From assembly GCA_947626675.1 (NCBI GenBank), contig CANQTC010000008.1, positions 1-64,000 on the forward strand: a stretch of DNA of 64,000 nt. The letters are read 5' to 3'. This DNA comes from an uncultured Coprococcus sp. (GTDB taxonomy: Bacteria > Bacillota > Clostridia > Lachnospirales > Lachnospiraceae). The translations under genes were made by a program, and so were the position numbers. Under the pieces are notes generated by a model. It saw only the letters and a program-made list of their open reading frames with translations, ran no database searches and was not told the origin of the DNA. Shown piece by piece: positions 51,165-59,712 of this stretch (positions are counted from its first letter, which is position 1; each line of letters begins with the position of its first letter).

Positions 51165-52832
51165 ATGGATATTTTTAACGTATTGTCGCTTTTGGGCGGT
51201 TTGGCATTGTTTTTGTATGGAATGAATGTAATGGGAGATGGTCTGGCAAAGACTGCGGGTGGCAGACTTGAAAAAATATTGGAAAAGCTTACCTCTACGC
51301 CGGTAAGAGGGGTGATTCTTGGTGCGGCAGTAACAGCGGTTATCCAATCCTCATCAGCAACAACCGTTATGGTGGTAGGATTTGTAAATTCAGGTATTAT
51401 GAAACTGCGCCAGGCTGTTGGAATTATTATGGGCGCCAATATCGGTACAACCATCACCTCGTGGATTTTAAGCCTTTCGGGTATTCAGAGTGATAATATA
51501 TGGATAAAGCTTTTAAAACCGTCTGCATTTTCACCGATTTTGGCAGTCATAGGGATTATATGTATTCTGTTTTCAAAAAGTGAAAAGAAGCATGATGCAG
51601 GCTCAATCTTATTGGGCTTTACGATTCTTATGTTCGGCATGGAGATGATGAGTGATGCCGTAGCGCCTCTTGCCGATGTGCCGGAATTTATATCGGTATT
51701 CACAATGTTTTCCAATCCTGTACTTGGAATGATTGCCGGAGCGGTGCTGACTGCCGTAATACAAAGCTCGTCTGCGTCTGTAGGAATATTGCAGGCATTA
51801 TGCGCAACCGGAGCGGTTCATTACAGCGCGGCAATTCCAATTATCATGGGGCAAAATATCGGAACCTGTGTAACGGCATTGATATCAAGCATAGGAGCGA
51901 AGAAAAATGCGAAGCGCGCCGCTTTTGTGCATCTGTATTTTAATATTATAGGCACAATATTGTTTATGACGGTTTTTTATACGATAAATGCCATCGCAAG
52001 ATTTCCATTTATCGATACAGCAGCAAATGCCGCCGGTATTGCAGTTGTTCATACGCTGTTTAATATAGTGTCTACATTATGTCTGCTTCCTTTTCATAAA
52101 GGACTTGAGAAGCTTGCTGTGGTTACTGTAAGGGAAAAGGACGGACAACCGGATGAAACGGCCGGAATAGATTTTTTGAAGCGGCTGGATGTAAGATTTT
52201 TGGAGAAACCGGCATTTGCAGTAGCACAAAGTGTGGATGTTATAAAGCAGATGGCAAAATTGTGCGAGGAAAGTCTGAGTAAGGCAGTATCGCTGCTTGG
52301 GGATTACAAGGCGGAAATCAGGGAAGAGGTGCTGCAGATTGAAAATGTGGTTGACCGATATGAAGATGAACTGGGAACATATTTAGTCAGATTAAGCAGC
52401 CGGGAATTGTCGGTTTCGGATAGTCAGAAGGTATCGCTGGAGCTTCATATTATGGGAGATTTTGAAAGAATATCAGACCAGGCCATCGAGATTGCGGATA
52501 TTTATAAAAAACTGGATAAAGCAGCAGAGGGATTTTCGGATAAAGCCATAGAGGAGTTTCGTGTATATACGAAAGCGCTGAACGATATTGTTAATATGAC
52601 TGTTATTTCGTTTATCGAGGAGGACATCAAAGCAGCAGAAAGAGTCGGGGTGATGTGTCAGGATATAAAGAAATTAAGTGCAGTTATCAAAAAGCATCAT
52701 ATCAAAAGACTGCAAAAGGGAAAATGTAATGTAAAGCATGGTATAGCGCTTGAAAATCTGATTAATCACTATATACATGTGACAGAACATTGTTATAATA
52801 TAGCAGAAGCGATGCTTCAGATTGAGATATAA
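51165..52832 (+). CDS. Na+/phosphate cotransporter with C-terminal PhoU-like domain
   Basis: A 555-residue protein of the NptA/YjbB type. It has two Na/Pi-cotransporter repeats with the QSSSA motifs: GAAVTAVIQSSSATTVMVVGFVNSG (near 45-70) and GAVLTAVIQSSSASVGILQALCATG (near 190-215). The C-terminal 190 residues are PhoU-like helices (ELHIMGDFERISDQAIEIADIY). It moves phosphate with sodium across the membrane. The Pho-box promoter shows that it belongs to the phosphate-starvation response. AAAGGAAGAAG precedes the ATG. Confidence 0.93.
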   Translation: MDIFNVLSLLGGLALFLYGMNVMGDGLAKTAGGRLEKILEKLTSTPVRGVILGAAVTAVIQSSSATTVMVVGFVNSGIMKLRQAVGIIMGANIGTTITSWILSLSGIQSDNIWIKLLKPSAFSPILAVIGIICILFSKSEKKHDAGSILLGFTILMFGMEMMSDAVAPLADVPEFISVFTMFSNPVLGMIAGAVLTAVIQSSSASVGILQALCATGAVHYSAAIPIIMGQNIGTCVTALISSIGAKKNAKRAAFVHLYFNIIGTILFMTVFYTINAIARFPFIDTAANAAGIAVVHTLFNIVSTLCLLPFHKGLEKLAVVTVREKDGQPDETAGIDFLKRLDVRFLEKPAFAVAQSVDVIKQMAKLCEESLSKAVSLLGDYKAEIREEVLQIENVVDRYEDELGTYLVRLSSRELSVSDSQKVSLELHIMGDFERISDQAIEIADIYKKLDKAAEGFSDKAIEEFRVYTKALNDIVNMTVISFIEEDIKAAERVGVMCQDIKKLSAVIKKHHIKRLQKGKCNVKHGIALENLINHYIHVTEHCYNIAEAMLQIEI

Positions 52833-52920
52833 GAAAAATACGAAGTTATAAAATCCTTACGGAAGTGAAAAGATAGTCATGGCTGTATCGCGAATTTATT
52901 ATGAAGGAGAGGGTTTGTAT

Positions 52921-53595
52921 ATGACGGCGCTGATATATATTGTAGAGGATGATAAAAATATACAGGAGATAGAAATGTTTGCACTTAAGAACGCAGGATA
53001 TCTCACAGAGGGGTTTGAAAATGGGAAGGACTTCTTTAACAAAATTGATGAAAAAGTGCCTGACCTTGTTTTGCTTGACATTATGCTTCCGGACCAGGAC
53101 GGACTTGAGATTGTAAGAAAACTCCGGGGACGTGCTGATACGGTGAGAGTGCCGATTATGCTTGTTACGGCAAAGACAACGGAACTTGATAAAGTAAAGG
53201 GGCTTGATATAGGGGCGGATGATTATATAACCAAACCATTTGGAATTATGGAGCTGCTCTCAAGAGTAAAGGCATTGCTAAGACGCAGCAGAAATCTTCA
53301 GGAGGATAAGCTGTTAAAGCAGGGGGATGTTTTGCTGGATTCGGAAAAGCGGGTGGTTACAGTGGCAGGTCAGGAATGTGAGCTTACATTCAAGGAATTT
53401 GAACTGTTAAAGCTTCTTATGTTAAATGCAGGAATCGTTCTTCACAGGGATACGATTATGTCGGATGTGTGGGGAATGGATTACGAAGGAGAATCCAGGA
53501 CACTTGATATGCATATCAAGACCTTAAGACAGAAGCTTGGAGATGCCGGCAATATGATTAAGACTGTACGGAATGTGGGATATCGGTTTGGATAA
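52921..53595 (+). CDS. phoP: phosphate regulon response regulator, PhoP/PhoB-like
   Basis: A 224-residue OmpR-family regulator. The receiver shows YIVEDDKNIQEIEMFALKNAGY, phospho-Asp in LVLLDIMLPDQDG (about residue 52), ADDYITKPFG, and the winged helix ELTFKEFELLKLLMLNAGIVLHRDTIMSDVWG. I chose the ATG at 52921 with AAGGAGAGGG upstream. An earlier in-frame ATG at 52879 is less likely. It lies 88 bases after the Na/Pi gene and overlaps or abuts phoR, so it probably controls the two Pho-box promoters upstream (inference from position). Confidence 0.93.
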   Translation: MTALIYIVEDDKNIQEIEMFALKNAGYLTEGFENGKDFFNKIDEKVPDLVLLDIMLPDQDGLEIVRKLRGRADTVRVPIMLVTAKTTELDKVKGLDIGADDYITKPFGIMELLSRVKALLRRSRNLQEDKLLKQGDVLLDSEKRVVTVAGQECELTFKEFELLKLLMLNAGIVLHRDTIMSDVWGMDYEGESRTLDMHIKTLRQKLGDAGNMIKTVRNVGYRFG

Positions 53596-53605
53596 GGAGT
53601 ATGAG

Positions 53606-54952
53606 ATGGACAGTAGAGCTGATATGAAGCTGAAGGGGAAAATCAATATACGATTTATACTGCTTACACTGATTGCAATAGGAATAACGATGGTGTTGTC
53701 TGTAATGGTGTTTTATGAGCTGTTTAAGAAAGAGATTATGAAGGAGCTTGTTACATATACGCATATATTAAGCAGTAAGGAAAGTTTAAGTGAGCTTGAT
53801 ACTATCGGAGACAGACTGACTGCAGGTGACGGGCTTCGTATAACGGTTATATCATCCGATGGACAGGCTGTATATGATAATATGGCTGATATCGCCGGCA
53901 TGGAAAATCATGTGAACAGACCGGAAATCATACAGGCCTTTGAAAAAGGATATGGGGAAGATGTAAGACAGTCGGAGACCTTAAAGAAAAGTACGTTTTA
54001 TTATGCGGTTTTACTGGATTCGGGGGAGGTACTTCGTGTTGCCAGAGAATCCAACAGCATATGGAGTATATTTGCTTCCGCTGTTCCTGTCATGCTGATT
54101 ATTATGGTGTTTCTTGTAGGCTGTGCTGTATTTGTAACACATTATCTGACGAAAAGCATTGTGAAGCCTATCGAATATATGGCGAAGGATATTTATCATA
54201 TTGACAATATTCCTGCCTATAAGGAGATACGGCCATTTATTGATACAATTTTGAAACAGCATGAAGATATTATGAAAAATGCACAGATGAGACAGGAATT
54301 TACAGCCAATGTTTCTCATGAACTAAAGACGCCGCTGACATCAATATCGGGTTATTCGGAGCTGATTGAAAGCGGGATGGCAGAAGAAACGGACGTACAG
54401 CATTTTGCTGCGGAAATTCATAGAAATTCAAATCGTCTGCTTACGCTTATCAATGATATCATCAGGCTTTCGGAGCTTGATGTAACAGAAAGCGTTCCAT
54501 CTATGGAACGTGTGGACTTGTACAGCATAGTGGGGATGACGGCGGATATGCTCATGATAAATGCCAAAAAACATGATGTAACCTTAAGTGTCGAAGGGAA
54601 AAGCAGTATCATTATGGCTAATAAAATGATGATGGAGGAGCTGGTCTATAATCTGACGGATAACGCGATTCGATATAATAAAAAGAATGGTTCTGTGCAG
54701 GTGTTGGTCTATGAAACAGAAAAAAATGTTGTGTTAAAGGTGAAGGATACCGGTATAGGAATTCCTGATGAACATAAGGAGCTTGTATTTCAAAGATTTT
54801 ACAGGGTTGATAAAAGCCGCTCAAAGTCAACCGGGGGAACAGGGCTTGGTCTTGCGATAGTCAAGCATATCGTGGCTAAGCATAATGCTAGTATCGCGAT
54901 AGAGAGTAAGGTTGGAATCGGTACGGAGATTACGGTTGCATTTAAAAAGTAA
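53606..54952 (+). CDS. phoR: phosphate regulon sensor histidine kinase, PhoR-like
   Basis: A 448-residue kinase. It has two transmembrane helices (about 14-36 and 150-175) around an extracytoplasmic domain of about 115 residues, then a linker, H-box NVSHELKTPLTSISGYSELIESG near 235-257, N-box DNAIRYNKKNG, G1 DTGIGIPDEHKELVFQRFYRVD and G2 GTGLGLAIVKHI. I chose the ATG at 53606 with AAGGAG 6 bases upstream. The regulator gene ends 10 bases earlier. It is assigned as PhoR from its place behind pst, phoU and the Na/Pi gene. Confidence 0.9.
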   Translation: MDSRADMKLKGKINIRFILLTLIAIGITMVLSVMVFYELFKKEIMKELVTYTHILSSKESLSELDTIGDRLTAGDGLRITVISSDGQAVYDNMADIAGMENHVNRPEIIQAFEKGYGEDVRQSETLKKSTFYYAVLLDSGEVLRVARESNSIWSIFASAVPVMLIIMVFLVGCAVFVTHYLTKSIVKPIEYMAKDIYHIDNIPAYKEIRPFIDTILKQHEDIMKNAQMRQEFTANVSHELKTPLTSISGYSELIESGMAEETDVQHFAAEIHRNSNRLLTLINDIIRLSELDVTESVPSMERVDLYSIVGMTADMLMINAKKHDVTLSVEGKSSIIMANKMMMEELVYNLTDNAIRYNKKNGSVQVLVYETEKNVVLKVKDTGIGIPDEHKELVFQRFYRVDKSRSKSTGGTGLGLAIVKHIVAKHNASIAIESKVGIGTEITVAFKK

Positions 54953-55134
54953 TGAAAATATACAATTCTAATTAGACATTATTCACAATTAAACGGCAAG
55001 GGATATAAAATTAATAGCATAATATGATGAAATTGCAGATTTCCTATGGAAAAATTTTTCAATTAATGAGAATATATAACTGTAGATAATAATAGAAGTT
55101 CCGGTTTGTATGAACGAAGATTGGAGTAGTTAAT

Positions 55135-57069
55135 ATGTCAATAACTGAATATATGAAGGCACAGAAGCTTGGTGAAAAACGATATCAGGCATCTGTATCA
55201 AAAAATGAATATCCATATCTGCCGGTACTTGACGATATCGTATCGACATCAGATATAGAATGTGAAGTGAGTCTGGGTTTACAGAATGTACCGCTTGACC
55301 ATGTAGTGGGTACTGCTACGTCGGGAAGAACAACTGCGTTTGCAAGTAACTTTATGCCCATTCTTGATTTTAAAACGGAGTTTGGCTCAAAGTGGTCTGC
55401 ACTTTGTGATTCGCATATAGAAGAGGGAATTCATGACCCGATAAAAGCTTATGAATATATGAATAAGTATTATGTTATAGAGGGAAATAAGCGTGTCAGT
55501 GTGCTGAAATTTTTTGGCGCGGATTCCGTTCCTGCGATGGTAACGCGTAAAGTCCCGAAGAAAAACGATACACTTGAAAATAAAATTTACTTTGAATACA
55601 TAGATTTCCATAAACAGACGGGAATAAATTATATTTTGTTTTCGCAACTGGGAAGCTATGATAAATTAAGGGAATATATTGGCCTTTCACAGGGAGAAAA
55701 TTTCTCGGAAGATGCAAGGATGGATTTTAATTCGGCAAGATTGTCTTTTGAAAAAGCGTTCAGGGCCAGAAAAGGCGGCGAAACGCTGACTATTACACAG
55801 GATGACGCGCTCCTTGTTTTTTTAAGTGTATATGGCTATACAGCATTAAAAGAGATGACGCCTGATGAAGTAAAGGAAAGCGTTGATAAGATTTGGGATG
55901 AAATCCTTCTCAGCAGCCATAAGAAAGAAAATGTGGTGATTCCGAAACTTGACCCGGTTGAATCAAAGAAGAAGCTGTTTACAAGAAAACCCGGTCCGGC
56001 AAATAAACTTAAGATTGCATTTGTATATGATAAAGACCCGGAAAATTCCGTATGGATATATAGTCATGAATTAGGAAGACTGAAGATAGAAGAAATTTAT
56101 AAGGACAATATATCCACAAATACATTCTGTCATATTGATGATAACGAGAAGCTTGCAGAGTGTCTGAATGAGCTTGCAGAAGAGTCCTATGATGTCATAT
56201 TCACAACAGGACCTGAAATGCTTCCGGAATCGCTTAAAGTGGCGGTAGAGTATCCTGATATAAAGATATTGAACTGTTCGCTTAATATGGCTACAAGTCA
56301 TGTAAGAACATATTATGCAAGAATGTATGAGGCAAAATTTATAACAGGTATTGTTGCCGGATGTTTATGCAAGAATGATAAGATTGGTTATGTGGCGGAT
56401 TATCCTATCTATGGAACTGTTTCCAATATTAATGCGTTTGCAATAGGCGCAAAAATGGTAAATCCAAGAGCAAAAATATATCTGGAGTGGTCTAAGGTAC
56501 GAAATGCAAATCCGAAAGAACATTTCAGGGAACTTGGGATATCGTATATTTCTGACAGAGATATGATATCGCCGCTGGAAGCTTCAAGAGAATTTGGACT
56601 TCATTGTAATGAAGACGGCGGAATCAGGAATCTTGCCATGCCATTTCACAACTGGGGAGCATTTTATGAAAGAATCATAAAAACAATTCTGGATGGGAAC
56701 TGGAAGCAGGAAGAAAAGAACGAGGCAGCGAAGAGCGTTAATTACTGGTGGGGAATGTCCTCCGGTGTAATCGATGTAATTTGTTCAAAGCATCTTCCGT
56801 TTGAAACGATGCGTCTTGTGAATCTGATGAAAAAGATGATAAAAGATGGTTCTGTTTCACCATTCTATGGTAAACTATATTCTCAGAAGGGTATTGTAAG
56901 GGAAGATGACGAAGGCAATATGCTTCCGGAGGAAATACTCAAGATGGACTGGTTAGCGGAGAATGTAGTAGGTTATATTCCGGATATGTCAGAGCTGATA
57001 GACGATGCCATAGACGTGGTAAATCTGCAGGGTGTAAACAGTCCCGAGAGCTTGGAACTGAAGTCATAA
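55135..57069 (+). CDS. cytoplasmic ParB/Srx-like domain fused to a BMP (PnrA-like) ligand-binding domain
   Basis: A 644-residue protein without signal peptide or transmembrane helix. The N-terminal part (about 1-285) contains YYVIEGNKRVSVLKFFGADSVPAMV, the ParB/sulfiredoxin-like nuclease fold pattern, with a helical tail. The second half (about 286-630) resembles BMP/PnrA nucleoside-binding lipoproteins: LKIAFVYDKDPENSVWIYSHELGR, YDVIFTTGPEMLPESLKVAVEYPDIKILNCS, KFITGIVAGCLCKNDKIGYVADYP, and the late MPFHNWGAFYERIIKTILDGNW. BMP domains are normally exported receptors, so a cytoplasmic fused one suggests a nucleoside- or nucleotide-sensing protein (inference). GGAGTAGTTAAT precedes the ATG weakly. 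Confidence 0.75.
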   Translation: MSITEYMKAQKLGEKRYQASVSKNEYPYLPVLDDIVSTSDIECEVSLGLQNVPLDHVVGTATSGRTTAFASNFMPILDFKTEFGSKWSALCDSHIEEGIHDPIKAYEYMNKYYVIEGNKRVSVLKFFGADSVPAMVTRKVPKKNDTLENKIYFEYIDFHKQTGINYILFSQLGSYDKLREYIGLSQGENFSEDARMDFNSARLSFEKAFRARKGGETLTITQDDALLVFLSVYGYTALKEMTPDEVKESVDKIWDEILLSSHKKENVVIPKLDPVESKKKLFTRKPGPANKLKIAFVYDKDPENSVWIYSHELGRLKIEEIYKDNISTNTFCHIDDNEKLAECLNELAEESYDVIFTTGPEMLPESLKVAVEYPDIKILNCSLNMATSHVRTYYARMYEAKFITGIVAGCLCKNDKIGYVADYPIYGTVSNINAFAIGAKMVNPRAKIYLEWSKVRNANPKEHFRELGISYISDRDMISPLEASREFGLHCNEDGGIRNLAMPFHNWGAFYERIIKTILDGNWKQEEKNEAAKSVNYWWGMSSGVIDVICSKHLPFETMRLVNLMKKMIKDGSVSPFYGKLYSQKGIVREDDEGNMLPEEILKMDWLAENVVGYIPDMSELIDDAIDVVNLQGVNSPESLELKS

Positions 57070-57119
57070 TTATAAATCATTATGCAAAATACGTTGGGAT
57101 AACATTGGAGCAATAGCTG

Positions 57120-57716
57120 ATGAAAATTCTTGTTTTGGCGGACGAAGAATCCAAATATTTATGGGATTACTTCGACAAGAGTAAAGTAGAAGATATAGAC
57201 CTTATTATATCCTGTGGCGATTTATCGCCACAGTATTTGTCGTTCCTGGCAACATTTTCAAAAGCACCTGTATTGTATGTGCATGGAAATCATGATGTCT
57301 GTTATAAGGATACACCGCCGGAAGGATGTATCTGTATTGATGGCGCAATCTATGTTTATAAAGGCATACGCATTATGGGGCTTGGCGGCTCGATGGAATA
57401 TAAATTTGGCGGTTCGCCGCATCAATATTCAGAGCGGGCGATGTATTTTCGTATTTTAAAGATGAAACTGAAACTGCTCAGGCATAAAGGCTTTGATATT
57501 TTAATAACACATTCGCCTGCCTATCAGATTAATGATTCTGATGATTTGGCGCATACCGGTTTTAAATGTTTTAGAAAGCTGTTAGAAAAATACAAACCAA
57601 AGTATTTTGTACATGGACATGTCCATATAAACTATGGGCGTGACTTTGTTCGGGAGTCGGAATATATGGATACGACGATTATTAATGCATTTGAGAGATA
57701 TATTATTGAAATATAG
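57120..57716 (+). CDS. calcineurin-like metallophosphoesterase
   Basis: A 198-residue phosphoesterase. Metal-binding motifs are GDLS (D34), GNHD (N57, H58), THSPAYQIND and GHVHIN near 163-168. The first motif, normally DxH, reads LADEES, so the His ligand seems replaced by Glu, which may change metal preference. Substrate unknown. It follows the ParB-BMP gene by 50 bases and is probably co-transcribed, which hints at a shared role in nucleotide metabolism (inference). GGAGC precedes the ATG. Confidence 0.85.
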   Translation: MKILVLADEESKYLWDYFDKSKVEDIDLIISCGDLSPQYLSFLATFSKAPVLYVHGNHDVCYKDTPPEGCICIDGAIYVYKGIRIMGLGGSMEYKFGGSPHQYSERAMYFRILKMKLKLLRHKGFDILITHSPAYQINDSDDLAHTGFKCFRKLLEKYKPKYFVHGHVHINYGRDFVRESEYMDTTIINAFERYIIEI

Positions 57717-57754
57717 CAGTCCTATTTGCTTTTTGATATGGAAGCGGGGGAACA

Positions 57755-57815
57755 AAGAAACCATTTATAGCCGTCAGGATGCGGATACATTCCGATGGCT
57801 ATAAATGGTTTCTTT
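57755..57815 (+). terminator. terminator with perfect 19-bp stem
   Basis: AAAGAAACCATTTATAGCC (57755-57773) pairs perfectly with GGCTATAAATGGTTTCTTT (57797-57815). The T run is inside the arm. It separates the phosphoesterase gene from citrate synthase. Confidence 0.85.
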
Positions 57816-57916
57816 ATTGGCCTTGTTTGATTAAACAATAAAATCAGGTGAAAATATTTTTTTTATTATTTTTATACCAAAATCACTTGAATATATAATT
57901 ATTTCCACTGCTTTTC

Positions 57917-57945
57917 TTGCATAGCCTGCAATTTTTTGATAAACT
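57917..57945 (+). promoter_or_regulatory. probable citrate synthase promoter
   Basis: TTGCAT (57917-57922), a 17-bp spacer and TAAACT (57940-57945) lie about 60 bases before the start codon. Confidence 0.45.
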
Positions 57946-58003
57946 AAGCTGTGGTTAAATAGTATATGGTAATGATAGCCTTGCAGAGAAAGGAGATAGA
58001 GGT

Positions 58004-59362
58004 TTGGAAAAGGGAAGTGTAGAATATAATAGAGTAATTGAAGAATTGGTGAATTATTGTAACGATTCCGGGAGAATAGACCAAAACCTCTATGTTACAT
58101 ATGATGTAAAGAGAGGACTGCGCGATTCCAACGGACAGGGCGTACTTACAGGTCTTACAGAGATTTCAGATGTAGTGGCATATGATGTTGTTGACGGAGA
58201 ACGAGTACCTTGTGATGGTCATCTTTATTATCAGGGATATGATGTGGAAGATTTGGAAAGAGGTTTTCATGGAAGTAAATTCGGATTTGAGGAAACGATT
58301 TATCTTCTTATGTTTGGAAAACTGCCTGATAAAAGACAGTTTGATGAGTTTGTAGAGCTGCTTGAAACATTCCGGGAACTTCCAAGTAAGTTTGCAAGAG
58401 ATGTTATACTGAAAGCGCCGAGCAAGAATATGATGAATGTATTGCAGCGATGTGTTCTTACCCTATATTCATATGATGATAATCCTGATGATATCAGTAT
58501 TGACAATGTACTTAGGCAGAGTATGGAGCTGATTGCACAGTTTCCACTGATTGCGGCATATGGTTATCAGGGCTATAAGCATTATTTTCATGATAAGAGT
58601 CTTGTCATTCATAATCCGAAGAAGGGACTTTCAACTGCGGAGAATTTCTTAAGGCTGATTAGAGCAGATAAGAAATATACAGAACTTGAGGCACAGGTGC
58701 TTGATATATGCCTTGTGATACATGCGGAACATGGCGGCGGAAATAATTCGACCTTTACCACGCATGTTATTTCTTCTACCGGAACAGATACATATTCAAC
58801 TGTAGCAGGTTCGCTTGGCTCATTGAAAGGACCAAAGCATGGTGGTGCAAATCTTAAGGTTCAGCAGATGTTTGATGATTTAAAAGCCCATGTGAAGAAC
58901 TGGTCTGACGAAGCGGCGCTTACAACATATCTTGAAAGTCTTCTTAATAAAGAGGGATTTGACCATTCCGGTCTGATATATGGAATGGGACATGCTGTTT
59001 ATACGAATTCTGACCCAAGAGCAAGAATCCTGAAGGGTTATGCAAAAAGACTGGCGGAAGAGAAAGGAAAGCAGAAGGAATTTGCACTTTATGAGAATGT
59101 TGAGAAAATAGCAGCCGAACTTCTTGCAAACAAACGCGGCCGCAGCAAGACGATTTCTGCAAATGTGGATTTTTACAGCGGTTTTGTATACAGTATGCTG
59201 GGCATTCCAATCGAATTATTCACGCCGATATTTGCAATTGCAAGAATTGCCGGATGGTGTGCGCATAGAATAGAAGAACTTGTAAATGCCGGTAAGATTA
59301 TCAGACCTGCTTATAAGTATGTAGGAACGCATAGAGCATATCTTCCGATGGAAGAACGATAG
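58004..59362 (+). CDS. citrate synthase
   Basis: A 452-residue citrate (Si)-synthase-family enzyme of the clostridial type, condensing acetyl-CoA and oxaloacetate. Key residues are in VIHAEHGGGNNSTFTTHVISSTGTDTYSTVAGSLGSLKGPKHGGAN (first catalytic His regions), GMGHAVYTNSDPRA (second His), NVDFYSGFVYSMLGIP (catalytic Asp) and the C-terminal RIAGWCAHRIEE. The start codon is TTG at 58004 with AAAGGAG 8 bases upstream. No other TCA genes are nearby, which fits an incomplete cycle that supplies glutamate (inference). Confidence 0.93.
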   Translation: MEKGSVEYNRVIEELVNYCNDSGRIDQNLYVTYDVKRGLRDSNGQGVLTGLTEISDVVAYDVVDGERVPCDGHLYYQGYDVEDLERGFHGSKFGFEETIYLLMFGKLPDKRQFDEFVELLETFRELPSKFARDVILKAPSKNMMNVLQRCVLTLYSYDDNPDDISIDNVLRQSMELIAQFPLIAAYGYQGYKHYFHDKSLVIHNPKKGLSTAENFLRLIRADKKYTELEAQVLDICLVIHAEHGGGNNSTFTTHVISSTGTDTYSTVAGSLGSLKGPKHGGANLKVQQMFDDLKAHVKNWSDEAALTTYLESLLNKEGFDHSGLIYGMGHAVYTNSDPRARILKGYAKRLAEEKGKQKEFALYENVEKIAAELLANKRGRSKTISANVDFYSGFVYSMLGIPIELFTPIFAIARIAGWCAHRIEELVNAGKIIRPAYKYVGTHRAYLPMEER

Positions 59363-59712
59363 GCTGATATATTTGGCGAAATGAAAACAGTTTCGGGATA
59401 TTTTCTGAAACTGTTTTTTTGTATAAAAAAATAAAAAACAATCCATTATTAAAAATACATAAAAAGGCATATAAAAACTATAAAAAAGGTACATGAACGC
59501 AAGAGAAATGCAAAGTAGTTTGAAATTAAAATATACAAGTAATTATCCGAAGAAGAGGTTAAAACGATAAAAACGGAGAAAATAAAAAAGTATGCCAATA
59601 AGTAATGATATTTTTATTAATTTTAGTATAATAAATGACGGAAGAAAGCTTAACAGGATGAACAATTTGTTAAGTTCATAAAACTACGAATAGAATTACT
59701 GGAGGTATAGGA
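59363..59712. other. 350-bp intergenic region between citrate synthase and the sugar-binding lipoprotein
   Basis: It contains the citrate synthase terminator (59384-59420), then very AT-rich DNA. A 25-codon frame (59493-59570) has only a poor ribosome site and is probably not a gene. TATAAT at 59627-59632 may be the -10 box of the next gene, but I see no good -35. Confidence 0.5.
59384..59420 (+). terminator. citrate synthase terminator
   Basis: AAAACAGTTTC (59384-59394) pairs perfectly with GAAACTGTTTT (59407-59417), followed by further T. Confidence 0.9.

Noticed and set aside
59493-59570. 25-codon frame in the citrate synthase/sugar-binding gap
   Set aside because: The ribosome site is only 3 bases from the ATG and weak. 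The peptide is basic and unremarkable, and conservation is unknown.
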